Of a DNA stretch of 64,000 nt, positions 15,844 through 24,470 are shown one piece after another. Both the position numbers and the translations under genes were made by a program. Within the stretch, counting starts at the first letter, position 1. The number at the start of each line of letters is the position of its first letter. The stretch is from Arthrobacter sp. PM3 (GTDB taxonomy: Bacteria > Actinomycetota > Actinomycetes > Actinomycetales > Micrococcaceae). The DNA lies in NCBI RefSeq assembly GCF_003352915.1, contig NZ_CP022314.1:3570020-3634019 (forward strand), written 5' to 3'. The notes under the pieces are model-generated. The model had not been told where the DNA came from. It ran no database searches and worked only from the letters and a program-made list of their open reading frames with translations.

Positions 15844-17266
15844 GGACCGGCGGCTCTGCCGGGTCAGGACTCGGAAGCGCGATCTCGAACCGGCAGTGAC
15901 CCGGGGGTGCCTCCGTGGGGCGGATGGTCCCGTGGTGGGCCGCCACGATACCGGCGGCGATCGCCAGGCCCAGGCCGCTGCCGCCGCCTTCGCGGGAGCG
16001 GCTGCCGTCGAGCCGGACGAACCGTTCGAAGATCCGGTCCCGGTCCGCCTCGGGGATGGGGTCGCCGTCGTTGTCCACCGTGATGATGACCTGCTGCCCG
16101 GCGGTGTGCAGGGCCACGTCGATCCGGGACAGGGCGTGGCGGTCGGCGTTGTCCAGGACGTTCCGCAGCACCTGGGCCAGGCGGTGGGCGTCGCCGCGGA
16201 TCCTGGCCGGGACGAGGTCGGCTGAAATCCGGTGCCGGCTGGTCGAACGCAGCCGGCGGATCTCCTGGTCCAGGATGTCGTCGAGGTCGACGTCCTCGTG
16301 TTCGACCTTCAGGCCGCCGTCGTTGGCCTTGGCCAGTGTCAGCAGGTCCTCGACGAGGAAGCTCATGCGGGCGGTCTCCTCGGCCAGGACGTCCTTCATT
16401 TGGAGCCACATCTCCCCGGTGGGGTCCGCCGCCGCGATCTCGATTCCCGCCTTCAGCGTGGCCAGGGGGCTGCGCAGTTCGTGGCTGGCGTCCGAGACAA
16501 ACCTGCGCTGCTCGCTGTCCGAGGCCTGAAGCCGGTCCAGCATCGTGTTCATGGTCAGCGCCAGGGCGTGGATTTCATCATGTGTCGGCGGCACGTCGAC
16601 GCGGCCGTCGAGCCGGCCGGCGTTGATCCGGGCCACCTGGCCCCGGATCCGCTCCACCTGGCGCAGGGAACGCCCCACCAGCAGCCACACGGACACGGCC
16701 ACGGTGCCCAGCAGCAGCGGGGTTGCCCCCAGCATGAACCACGCGACCGTGGAGATGGTGTCGGTCTGGATCTGCGACGTCTGGGCCACCACCACCGTGT
16801 ACTCCACGCCGCGTGCGCTGGCCCCGACCGTCACGATGTAGTAGTCATCCGTGTCGCCGATACTTGGAAGGCCGGACACGTCCTGGACCGAGGTCCGGCC
16901 CGGCCCGGGCCGCTGGGCGGAGAGCGGGGCATCGGCAACCGCGGGATCCGAGGCGGCCACCACATACCCGGCGCCGTTCAGCACCTGGACGTACTGGCCG
17001 GCGTGGGCGGTATCGATGATGTACGCGCGGGCGTCCTCGACGTCCAGCTCCTCCATTTCGGCGACGACGTCCAGGGCTTTCTGCCCGGCCGCGATTTCGG
17101 TCGATCTGATCAGCGATGTCTGCAACAGCACCAGGAGGATCACGCCGCCGAGCAGCAGAGCCACCGCCACGACGCCGACGGCGACCGCCGTCGAACGCTT
17201 CCTGACGCCCCAGCGCGTCGCGCCGCTGCCGGAATCCCCGGAGCCGGCCTGCCTGCCCACTGCCAT
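15791..17266 (-). CDS. Sensor histidine kinase
   Basis: A 491-residue membrane kinase: TM1 (about 30-50), a ~150-residue extracytoplasmic sensor, TM2 (about 185), HAMP, a dimerisation domain with the phospho-accepting His (SDASHELRSPLATLK) and an ATPase domain (N-box NVLDNADRHA, G-boxes VDNDGDPIPEAD and GGSGLGLAIA). It should phosphorylate the response regulator encoded tail-to-tail. The start is uncertain: ATG 17266 has GGAG too close, while GTG 17260 has it at 7 nt; ATG 17314 also stays in frame. The last ~25 residues, beyond the ATPase domain, are encoded in the overlap region and have no recognisable fold. Confidence 0.88.
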   Translation of the reverse strand: MAVGRQAGSGDSGSGATRWGVRKRSTAVAVGVVAVALLLGGVILLVLLQTSLIRSTEIAAGQKALDVVAEMEELDVEDARAYIIDTAHAGQYVQVLNGAGYVVAASDPAVADAPLSAQRPGPGRTSVQDVSGLPSIGDTDDYYIVTVGASARGVEYTVVVAQTSQIQTDTISTVAWFMLGATPLLLGTVAVSVWLLVGRSLRQVERIRGQVARINAGRLDGRVDVPPTHDEIHALALTMNTMLDRLQASDSEQRRFVSDASHELRSPLATLKAGIEIAAADPTGEMWLQMKDVLAEETARMSFLVEDLLTLAKANDGGLKVEHEDVDLDDILDQEIRRLRSTSRHRISADLVPARIRGDAHRLAQVLRNVLDNADRHALSRIDVALHTAGQQVIITVDNDGDPIPEADRDRIFERFVRLDGSRSREGGGSGLGLAIAAGIVAAHHGTIRPTEAPPGHCRFEIALPSPDPAEPPVLTPRGTRRHGTQGSGRR

Positions 17267-17435
17267 GCTCCAAGGATGCGCCAAGGAGGGGGTCCGGACA
17301 ACCATTGCGGCCACATTGGCCGCCGCCGGCGCGCCGGGCGCGGTTCTCAGGCTCTTCTCAGGGCGATGGGGGAGAGTGTGGATAGGACTCCGGATGCGGG
17401 CCGCTGGTCATATCGGCGCCCGCCTGTCCACAGAT

Positions 17436-17473
17436 TCCGGCCGCACGCTCTCCTCAACCAGCGTGCGGCCGGA
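17436..17473 (-). terminator. Terminator hairpin enclosing the amylosucrase stop codon
   Basis: Perfect 14-bp stem (17436-17449 with 17460-17473) and a 10-nt loop. On the minus strand the 5' arm encodes the last residues of amylosucrase (VRPHA), and the TGA (17454-17456) lies in the loop. It likely ends the amylosucrase transcript ahead of the kinase gene. Confidence 0.65.
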
Positions 17474-19379
17474 CACTTTCTACCCGGAGCCAGACAAACT
17501 GCCGCGGCTGCAGGACGATCCCGGTGTCGAGGCGCACCGTGCTGCCGGTCAGGACGTCGACCGCCCCGGGCGCGAAACCGGACAACGTGTCAGGCGAAAC
17601 CTCCTGCGGGCCGTCGCCGAAGTTGGCGAGCACCAGGATCAGCGTGCCGTCACCCGGGCGCTGATACCCCAGGACGCCCGGGGTATTCGTGCGGAAGCCA
17701 AGCAGCCGGGTGCCCGCCAGCTCCGGGGTGGCGGACCGCACCGAGATCATCCGGCGCAGCCCGGCGTAGACCGCCCCGGCGGGCGTGCCCGGGTCATCGC
17801 GCAGGGCGTAGCCTGCCGCCGGATAGTGCGGCCGGTGCACCCAGCGGCTGTCCGCCCCGTGCCCCGCCTCGCGGGTGTACTGGTAGTCGTTGAGCTGGCC
17901 GACCTCGTCACCGAGGTACAGCAGCGGGACGCCGCCGGTGCTGAACGCCACCGAATGGGCCAGGAGGATCCGTTCCACGGCGTCGTCGGAACCGTCCTCC
18001 AGCCCGCACAGGGACGCCGTCGTGCCGGAAATCCGGCAGTCCCGGGTGCGGGGGTTGTCCTGGAAGGGCACGCCGCGGGCGAAGCTTCCCGGGAAGCGGT
18101 TGACGTAGAAGGAGTTCAGGAACCGGCGGTGGTCGAAGCTATTGACGCCGAGTTCGGCGGCGTCCTCGTCCGCGAACGTCCAGCCGATGTCATCGTGGCT
18201 GCGGACATAGTTCACCCAGGACGTGCCCGCCGGGATGTTGTGGCGCCGCTCGAGGGCCTGCGAGAGCAGCGCCACCTCCCGGGTGGCCAGGGCCTCCCAG
18301 ATCAGCGCCATCTGCAGCGGGTTGTAGGAAAGCTGGCACTCCGCGGGATCGATGTAGCGGGCCACCTCGTCGGGGTGCACGATCGCCTCTGACTTGAACA
18401 ACAGCGACGGTGCGGCGAGCCGGCAGACGGCGTTGAACGCCCTCAGCAGCTTGTGGGCTTCCGGGAGGTTCTCGCAGGGCGTTCCGAGTTGCTTCCAGAT
18501 GAAGGCGACGGCGTCCATCCGGAGGATATCCACGCCCTGGTTCGCCAGGAAGAGCATCTCACCGGCCATGGCGCGAAAGACGTCCGGATTGGAGTAATTC
18601 AGGTCCCACTGGAACGTGTGGAAGGTGGCCCAGACCCAGCGGCCGTCCGGCATCCGGATGAAGGACCCGGGGTGGTCGTCCGGGAAGATCTCGCGCACGT
18701 TCTGCTCGAAGGCATCCGGCATGGTCCGGTCCGGGTAGATCCAGTAGTAGTCGCTGTACTCCGTTTCACCGGCGGCTGCCTTCCGGGCCCATTCGTGTTC
18801 GTCGGAGGTGTGGTTGAAGATGAAGTCGACGACGAGGCTGATTCCGTTCGCCCGGAGCTCGGCGGCGAGGTCGCGCAGCTGCTGCATGGTGCCCAGCTTC
18901 GGGTTGACGTCCCGGTAGCTGGAGACGGCGTAGCCGCCGTCCGAATGCGGCTCGGGAGCGAGGAACAGCGGCATGAGGTGCAGATAGGTCAGTCCCAGTT
19001 CCTTGAAATAGGGGATTCGGGCGCGGACGCCCGCCAGGTCTTCTGCGTACCGGTCGACATAGCAGACACCGCCGAGCATGCTGTTGGCCTGGAACCAGCC
19101 GCTGTTGCTTTCGCGTTCCGCGTCGAGGGCCTTGAGGTCGGCGGGCCTGGCGGCCCAGGACCGGGCGGCCTCCGTCACGAGTGTCGACAGCTGCTCGAGC
19201 CAGTCGCGCCGCGCGCCGTAGAGGTCGCGGAAGAGGCCGAACAGGACCGGGAAATGTTGCTCGAAGCGTTCTTCAAAGACGGCCCGGTCCGGTCCGGTCC
19301 AAGCGATTCCTGCGCCTGAATCCAGGGCGCTGAGCACGTGCTGCCGCGCTTCGTGCTCCATGACCGCGGATCCAGCCAT
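17454..19379 (-). CDS. Amylosucrase (GH13 subfamily 4)
   Basis: A 641-residue enzyme, the family's normal length, that uses sucrose as glucosyl donor to make alpha-1,4-glucan and fructose. An N-terminal helical domain (about 1-90) precedes the (beta/alpha)8 barrel. Catalytic residues are visible: nucleophile Asp in DILRMDAVAF, acid/base Glu in LLFKSEAIV, and stabilising Asp in VRSHDDIGW. The C-terminal beta domain ends in RQFVWLRVE. AAGGAGG sits 8 nt before ATG 19379. No sucrose transporter or glucan gene is adjacent. Orthologous enzymes are common in arthrobacters. Confidence 0.92.
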   Translation of the reverse strand: MAGSAVMEHEARQHVLSALDSGAGIAWTGPDRAVFEERFEQHFPVLFGLFRDLYGARRDWLEQLSTLVTEAARSWAARPADLKALDAERESNSGWFQANSMLGGVCYVDRYAEDLAGVRARIPYFKELGLTYLHLMPLFLAPEPHSDGGYAVSSYRDVNPKLGTMQQLRDLAAELRANGISLVVDFIFNHTSDEHEWARKAAAGETEYSDYYWIYPDRTMPDAFEQNVREIFPDDHPGSFIRMPDGRWVWATFHTFQWDLNYSNPDVFRAMAGEMLFLANQGVDILRMDAVAFIWKQLGTPCENLPEAHKLLRAFNAVCRLAAPSLLFKSEAIVHPDEVARYIDPAECQLSYNPLQMALIWEALATREVALLSQALERRHNIPAGTSWVNYVRSHDDIGWTFADEDAAELGVNSFDHRRFLNSFYVNRFPGSFARGVPFQDNPRTRDCRISGTTASLCGLEDGSDDAVERILLAHSVAFSTGGVPLLYLGDEVGQLNDYQYTREAGHGADSRWVHRPHYPAAGYALRDDPGTPAGAVYAGLRRMISVRSATPELAGTRLLGFRTNTPGVLGYQRPGDGTLILVLANFGDGPQEVSPDTLSGFAPGAVDVLTGSTVRLDTGIVLQPRQFVWLRVESVRPHAG

Positions 19380-19511
19380 GAGCGGCCTCCTTTGACGAAC
19401 TTGGGCCCCGGACGGCGCCACGACAGTTCACATCCTCGCAGACGCACGGATGGGCGCCCAAGCAGGAGGGCCATGTTTCGGTACGCCCGCGGCGTCTCCG
19501 TGGTGGATGGC

Positions 19512-19517
19512 TAGGCT
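19512..19517 (+). promoter_or_regulatory. -10 element TAGGCT, leaderless start of fetB-like gene
   Basis: TAGGCT ends 6 nt before the ATG, so transcription would begin at the start codon. No Shine-Dalgarno sequence and no clear -35 are seen. Confidence 0.5.
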
Positions 19518-19523
19518 GGCTGG

Positions 19524-20273
19524 ATGACCGGACCCGCCGACCTCATGCCTACCCTGCTGTGCGTCGGGCTCCTCCTTGTGGTCACCGTCGGGCTGCTGTC
19601 CGCTGTCCGGACCCCGCACAGTGAGGCGCCCGCGCTGGCCATCCTTCGGGGAGCCGGACAGTTGGCCGTCATCAGCCTGGTGCTCAGCGGAATCATCACC
19701 AGCCCGGTGTGGGTCGGCGCCGCACTTCTCGGGATGTTTGCAGTTGCCGCGGTGACCGCCGCGCGGCGTCTCGGCTGGAGCTGGACCCGGCTGGGGGTGG
19801 TCGGCGGCGCCATGGCCGCCGGCGTCGTCGTGACCCTGGTGATCGATTTCGGCACCGGTGCCATCGCCTTTACGCCCCGATACGCTCTGGCTATCGGAGG
19901 GATTGTGATCGGGAACGCGATGACGATTGCCACGCTGGCCGGCCGGCATTTCGCCGAGGCCGTGAATGAGCACTGGGATGAAGTTGAGGGCTGGCTGGCA
20001 CTGGGGGCGACACGGCGCCAGTCGACGCTAGAGCTGGCCCGGCGCTCAGTCTATTCGGCGCTCATCCCGTCGACCGACCAGACGAAAACAACCGGCCTGG
20101 TCACCCTCCCGGGTGCATTTGTCGGCGCAATCTTCGGCGGCCTGTCACCGGTGGAAGCCGGCCGTTTCCAGATCGTGGTGCTTGCCTCGATCATGGCCGC
20201 CGGATCCATTACCGCCGTCGCGCTCATCCGTGTCCTGGCGCCGGTGCGGGTGCGTCCCGTCCGGCCCCGCTGA
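19524..20273 (+). CDS. FetB/UPF0014-family ABC transporter permease
   Basis: A 249-residue integral membrane protein of the UPF0014 (FetB) family, the permease half of an iron/metal exporter. It has about seven helices and the conserved cytoplasmic helix EVEGWLALGATRRQSTLELARRS followed by ALIPSTDQTKTTGLVTLPGAFVG, the family signature. FetB normally pairs with an ATPase, FetA, encoded next to it; no ATPase gene is nearby, so the partner is encoded elsewhere or missing. It starts at a leaderless-type promoter and converges with an HtaA-domain gene. Confidence 0.85.
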   Translation: MTGPADLMPTLLCVGLLLVVTVGLLSAVRTPHSEAPALAILRGAGQLAVISLVLSGIITSPVWVGAALLGMFAVAAVTAARRLGWSWTRLGVVGGAMAAGVVVTLVIDFGTGAIAFTPRYALAIGGIVIGNAMTIATLAGRHFAEAVNEHWDEVEGWLALGATRRQSTLELARRSVYSALIPSTDQTKTTGLVTLPGAFVGAIFGGLSPVEAGRFQIVVLASIMAAGSITAVALIRVLAPVRVRPVRPR

Positions 20274-20296
20274 GCCCGGCACCGGGGGCGTCCGGT

Positions 20297-20797
20297 TCAG
20301 GCGGGTACCCGGATGATCAACGGGTCCATCGCCTGGCCGTCTGCGTATTGGCCGTCGAACAGTTCGGAGCCGGACTGGGAGATGGCGACGTCGACGTGTT
20401 CCCAGACCAGAAATCCGTCCACGTTGCGGGGCGCGGCGGTGCGCAAGGTGCCGACGCCGGTGCGGTCCGTGCCGCCGTCGCCGGTGCTGATGGACAGGAC
20501 CCCGTGCCCGGCCGAGAATTCGACCCAGGGATCCAGGAGCCGCACGAACATCATTCCGTGGTGGCCGGCGACACGGACGTCGCCGCGGAACCGCAGCACG
20601 CCGGTGCCACGGGCGGGATCATACCCGGAACCGGCCGGGGCGAAACAGAACTCTCCGGTTGCGGTCACGGTGGCGCCGTCCGCCGCGGACACGGCCCCGT
20701 CCGGGAGGCTCGAAATGTACTCCATGAAGCTGCGCTTGATGCCCCAGGTCAGGCCCGGCGGGGGCAGCGGGGCGGGGGAAGCGGACGCTGGGTTCAC
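20297..20797 (-). CDS. HtaA-domain protein
   Basis: A 166-residue protein with a single HtaA domain: LTWGIKRSFMEYI at the start, GYDPARGTGVLRFRGDVRVAGHHGMM in the middle and LTLSISTG-like strands. HtaA domains bind heme in corynebacterial uptake systems, usually on secreted, cell-wall-bound proteins. This copy has no signal peptide and no membrane anchor, so it may be cytosolic and its role is unclear. The GTG start has AGGAGA 7 nt upstream; the longer frame upstream lacks homology. It converges with the FetB-like permease, hinting at an iron/heme theme, but co-function is only an inference. Confidence 0.75.
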   Translation of the reverse strand: MNPASASPAPLPPPGLTWGIKRSFMEYISSLPDGAVSAADGATVTATGEFCFAPAGSGYDPARGTGVLRFRGDVRVAGHHGMMFVRLLDPWVEFSAGHGVLSISTGDGGTDRTGVGTLRTAAPRNVDGFLVWEHVDVAISQSGSELFDGQYADGQAMDPLIIRVPA

Positions 20798-20981
20798 GTA
20801 GGTTCTCCTGGGCTGTCGGGCGGCTCTTCGTCCGAGCCTAGCCGCCGATCGGCGCCGGGCTGAACTGTTGCACCGGTGCGGCTTCATCCGGCGTATTTCT
20901 CTGACGGCGTAGGAGCCCCGGGACTACCGGCCGGGCAGCGGTGGTTGACTTGGATGAGTACCGGTGAGCAGGAGGTGCGAA

Positions 20982-21965
20982 GTGGCCGCAGCCATCAGCA
21001 GGGTGTCCGGGCCCGAGCTGTCCGAGGACCCGATGGATTCCTATTCCGCCACGGTCATCCGCGTGGCCGCAACGGTCACACCCCACGTCGCAGCCCTCGA
21101 AATGACCGGCAGCCGGCGCGGCAACCGGATTACTGCCGGGGCGGGTTCGGCCGTTCTCATCACCTCGGACGGGTATCTGCTGACCAACGCCCATGTGGTC
21201 GGCGGCGCCCGGTCCGGCCGCGCCGTGTTCGCCGACGGCACCGCCACCGCCGTGGAGGTGGTCGGCGCCGATCCGCTCTCGGACCTTGCGGTGGTCCACG
21301 GCCGGGCGCCCACCGCCGCACCGGCGGATATGGGTGACGCCGAAGCGCTGCAGGTCGGGCAGCTCGTGATCGCCGTGGGCAATCCGCTGGGCCTGCAGGG
21401 GTCCGTGACCGCCGGAGTGGTCAGCGGGCTGGGCCGTTCGATTCCGGTCTGGGCCGGGCGCAACCGGCGCGTCATTGAGGATGTCATCCAGACCGACGCG
21501 GCTCTCAACCCCGGCAGTTCCGGAGGGGCCCTCGCGGACGCCCGCGGGCGGATCGTGGGCATCAACACGGCCGTGGCCGGGGTCGGGCTGGGCCTCGCTG
21601 TCCCCGTCAACGCCACGTCCCGGCGGATCATTGCGTCGCTGCTCAAAGACGGGCGGGTCCGCCGCGCCTACCTCGGCCTGGTGAACACGCCCGTCCCGCT
21701 GCAGCCCAGCGCAGTGGTCAGGACGGGCCGCAGGCAAGGCCTGCTCGTGGTGGAAGTCCTTCCGGACTCGCCCGCCGAACGCGCGGGAATGCGGGCCGGC
21801 GACATCCTCCTGAAGGCGGGCCAGATGTACGTCTCCAACGCCGAGAGCCTGCAGAAACTGCTGTTTGCCGAGGCCATCGGGGAGCCCCTGGAGCTGGCTG
21901 TCCTCCGCGACGGCGCCGAACTCAACCTGGTGGCGGTACCGGCGGAAATGACCGAAATCCAGTAG
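20982..21965 (+). CDS. HtrA/DegP-like serine protease with PDZ domain
   Basis: A 327-residue trypsin-like protease. The triad is visible: His in TNAHVV, Asp in LSDLAVV and Ser in NPGSSGGAL, followed by GINTAVAGVGLGLAVPV. A C-terminal PDZ domain (about 235-320) contains VEVLPDSPAERAGMRAGDI. Unlike most HtrA proteins it has neither a signal peptide nor a membrane helix, so it is predicted to be cytosolic. Start GTG 20982 is favoured by AGGAGG 6 nt upstream; a GTG at 20964 is in frame but has no such site. Confidence 0.88.
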   Translation: MAAAISRVSGPELSEDPMDSYSATVIRVAATVTPHVAALEMTGSRRGNRITAGAGSAVLITSDGYLLTNAHVVGGARSGRAVFADGTATAVEVVGADPLSDLAVVHGRAPTAAPADMGDAEALQVGQLVIAVGNPLGLQGSVTAGVVSGLGRSIPVWAGRNRRVIEDVIQTDAALNPGSSGGALADARGRIVGINTAVAGVGLGLAVPVNATSRRIIASLLKDGRVRRAYLGLVNTPVPLQPSAVVRTGRRQGLLVVEVLPDSPAERAGMRAGDILLKAGQMYVSNAESLQKLLFAEAIGEPLELAVLRDGAELNLVAVPAEMTEIQ

Positions 21966-22321
21966 GAAATCGCCGCCCGACGGTGCTTCGCCAATGGACG
22001 GAAAACGCGCTGCCGGAGCCGAAAATCGGCGTCCTGCGGACTACCTGCATACCCGCTGCGGCCTCGCGCGTAACTACTTGTTTCGAGCCGGAAACACCTG
22101 CCCGCGACGCCGCAGCCTTACTCAACGGTACTGACCCCTGTACGCGTCTTTCTTCCGCGGAAAGATCGGGTAGCGGCATGCCTTGTTGCGTCCTGCCCGG
22201 CATGTCACGGTGGCAATGGAAAGCCGGAGAGAACAGAGTCTCAGTACGGCCTGGTCCCGAAGTTGGTCCGGCTTTTCGCAGACGATTGAGTTCGTTTTAC
22301 CTGGGGAAATCGGAGACCATC
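21966..22321. other. 356-bp intergenic region before the SARP gene
   Basis: No gene supported. It is lower in GC than its surroundings, consistent with regulatory DNA. The frame of the downstream regulator is open through most of it but with no family similarity. I found no clear promoter pair, long inverted repeat or tandem repeat. Confidence 0.5.
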
Positions 22322-23260
22322 GTGGAAAGCCTAACGGGACCTACACCCTCCATTTCGGTCCGCTTATTCGGATCATTCGAAGTCCGCCGGGACGGCGTCG
22401 CGCTCACGGCCGCCGACATGGGGGGATGCAAACCCCGGCACATCCTGGAAATTCTCTTGCTCAACCTTGGCACACCGGTGTCCAAAACCCGCCTCATCGA
22501 TCTCCTCTGGGGCGCGGGAGCCAGCGACGGCTCGGTGGCCACCCTTGAGAGCTATATCAGCGGTATCCGGCGGGCCATCCAGCCCGGCCAGACCAAGACC
22601 GGCCCCTTGCGCACGGCCAACAGCGGCTACGTACTGGACCCCACTCTCGTGGATCTGGACCTGTTCCGGTTCCGCGCGCTGGTCCGCGATGCAGGCGAAC
22701 TGCCCCCCGAAGAGGCCTATCCGCTGCTGCTCGAGGCCCTCGAGGTCTCAGCCGAGCCGCTTCTCGGGTTCGAACTTGCCTCGGACTGGGCCGAGGAAGC
22801 GCGCACACGCCATGCCGCCGACAAAGTGGCACTGCAGATCCTCGCCGCGGAAACCGCTGCCCAGTTGGACAAACCGGACGAGGCCGTCAACCTCGTCCAG
22901 GCTGCCATCCGGGCCGAGCCCCTCAACGAACGGGCGTGGACCGTGCTCGTGACGGCTTATGAGCAGGCGGGCCTGCCGGCGGAAGGCCTGGCGGCGTACG
23001 ACAGGTGCCGCCGGCTGTTTGACCGAGACCTCGGCTGCGCCCCCGGTCCGGCCCTGCAGGAGGCCCATCTGCGGCTCCTGCGGCAGCGTGCGGAGAGCAA
23101 CTCGGAACTCTCCGAAGTCCTCGCGGCCCTCCTGTTCCTGGGCGAGCGGCTGAACGGGCCCAAGAGCCGGCAATTGCCGCCGGCCGAGTCCCGGCGCATG
23201 CACGAGAACGCCGGACGGGTGCTGGATTCCTTCCTTCAGCGCGTCCGGGCCGCCGTCTGA
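22322..23260 (+). CDS. SARP-family transcriptional regulator (winged helix + BTAD)
   Basis: A 312-residue regulator of the SARP/AfsR type. Residues ~10-100 form an OmpR-like winged helix (ISVRLFGSFEVRRDG, then ESYISGIRRAIQ and TANSGYVL), and ~105-255 the bacterial transcriptional activation domain (LDLFRFRALV, AEPLNERAWTVLVTAYEQAG, EGLAAYDRCRRLF). SARPs usually switch on antibiotic or other specialised clusters by binding direct repeats near -35. None is visible nearby, so its targets are elsewhere. It lacks the ATPase domain of AfsR. The GTG start has GGAG 6 nt upstream. The last ~55 residues are of unknown fold. Confidence 0.85.
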   Translation: MESLTGPTPSISVRLFGSFEVRRDGVALTAADMGGCKPRHILEILLLNLGTPVSKTRLIDLLWGAGASDGSVATLESYISGIRRAIQPGQTKTGPLRTANSGYVLDPTLVDLDLFRFRALVRDAGELPPEEAYPLLLEALEVSAEPLLGFELASDWAEEARTRHAADKVALQILAAETAAQLDKPDEAVNLVQAAIRAEPLNERAWTVLVTAYEQAGLPAEGLAAYDRCRRLFDRDLGCAPGPALQEAHLRLLRQRAESNSELSEVLAALLFLGERLNGPKSRQLPPAESRRMHENAGRVLDSFLQRVRAAV

Positions 23261-23404
23261 TCCCCGCCGCCTGAACCCCGCCGCCCCGGGGGCGGGAGTT
23301 AGCTTGGTCACGTGGCCGGGATTCTCCGGAAATCAGGACGCTGCGGGCCCCATACTTGGAAGGAACCCCGCGGACAGTCCCGCCGCCGGGTGTGAGGAGG
23401 GCCC

Positions 23405-23740
23405 ATGGAAACCTTGAAGAAAGTCGTCACAACCGAGTACGCCGCCGCGGTGAAAAAGATCGTCGCCAACGAACACTTCCCCGCCGTGAAGAAAGTCGTC
23501 ACGAACGAGTACTTCCCGGCGGGCGCCGTGCTGACCGCCGTCATCCTCTTCTGGGTCCTGGGCCTCTTCGGCGGACTGTCCCTCCTGAGCACCCACCAGT
23601 CACCGGTGACCACGCTGTCCTGGCTGTTGTTCGTCTATGGCGCCGCGGTCCTGACGCCGCTCGCCGGGCTCGTCGCCGCCATCGACCTCGTCCGCCGCTG
23701 GCTGCGCAACCGGCAGGCGCAGCCGGGCGAATCCGCCTAA
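23405..23740 (+). CDS. Membrane protein with triple 12-residue N-terminal repeat
   Basis: A 111-residue protein of no family I recognise. The N-terminus consists of three tandem 12-residue units, LKKVVTTEYAAA, VKKIVANEHFPA and VKKVVTNEYFPA, likely amphipathic and basic. Two hydrophobic helices follow (about 40-62 and 68-92), and the C-terminus is short and Arg-rich. The repeats may lie on the membrane surface or mediate self-assembly. GAGG precedes the ATG by 6 nt. It is convergent with the Sua5-like gene, with a small hairpin between. Confidence 0.6.
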   Translation: METLKKVVTTEYAAAVKKIVANEHFPAVKKVVTNEYFPAGAVLTAVILFWVLGLFGGLSLLSTHQSPVTTLSWLLFVYGAAVLTPLAGLVAAIDLVRRWLRNRQAQPGESA

Positions 23741-23757
23741 GCCGGGCTGTGCCCGGC
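23741..23757. terminator. Small hairpin between convergent genes
   Basis: GCCGGGC and GCCCGGC arms, 7 bp with a 3-nt loop, between two convergent stop codons. It could act in both directions; no T-run, so moderate support. Confidence 0.4.
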
Positions 23758-23764
23758 CCCGCCC

Positions 23765-24385
23765 CTACTCGAAGCGGGAGGGGTCGCCCATACCCCGCCG
23801 GACGATCTCGGCGACGCCGCTGGAGAAGTCGATGACGGTCGTCGGCTCGGCGCCGCAGTCACCGGAATCGATGACGGCATCCACCACGTGGTCCAGCCGC
23901 TCCTTGATCTCCCACCCCTGGGTAAGCGGCTCCTCCTCGTCCGGGAGCAGTAATGTGCTGGAGAGCAGCGGCTCGCCGAGCTCGGCGAGCAGCGCCTGCA
24001 CCACACGGTTGTCCGGAATACGCACGCCGACCGTCTTCTTCTTGGGGTGCAGCAGCCGCTTGGGGACCTCCCTCGTGGCAGGCAGGATGAACGTGTAGCT
24101 GCCGGGTGTGACGGCCTTGATGCTGCGGAATACGTCGTTGTCGATCTGGACGAACTGGCCCAGCTGCGCGAAATCCTTGCAGACGAGCGTGAAATGATGC
24201 TTGTCGTCCAGGTGCCGGATGGCGCGGATTCGGTCCAGCGCATCCCGGTTGCCCAGCTGGGCGCCGAGGGCGTAGCAGGAATCGGTCGGGTAGGCGATCA
24301 GGCCCCCGGACTTCACCAGCTCCACCGCCTGGGTGATGGACCGCGGCTGGGGGTTCTCGGGGTGCACATCAAAATATCTCGCCAT
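23765..24385 (-). CDS. Sua5/YciO/YrdC family protein (threonylcarbamoyl-AMP synthase-like)
   Basis: A 206-residue YrdC-fold protein. The segments GGLIAYPTDSCYALGA (substrate/ATP pocket), IRAIRHLDDKHHFTLVCKD, PGSYTFILPAT and VGVRIPDN are those of the YciO/YrdC family, which makes threonylcarbamoyl-AMP for the t6A modification of ANN-decoding tRNAs. The sequence resembles the YciO branch, in which the tRNA role is less certain. It is a single gene with its own start at ATG 24385. Confidence 0.85.
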   Translation of the reverse strand: MARYFDVHPENPQPRSITQAVELVKSGGLIAYPTDSCYALGAQLGNRDALDRIRAIRHLDDKHHFTLVCKDFAQLGQFVQIDNDVFRSIKAVTPGSYTFILPATREVPKRLLHPKKKTVGVRIPDNRVVQALLAELGEPLLSSTLLLPDEEEPLTQGWEIKERLDHVVDAVIDSGDCGAEPTTVIDFSSGVAEIVRRGMGDPSRFE

Positions 24386-24470
24386 GGCACGAGCTTACGC
24401 CCGGCCGCCGGTTTCGCGCGGGCTCCCGGCGGCGGGTCAGGGCGGCGCGGACAGACAGCGAATGCCCGGC

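Noticed and set aside
16232..18392. Long plus-strand frames opposite the sensor kinase and amylosucrase
   Set aside because: Antisense shadows; both minus-strand products have complete catalytic motifs.
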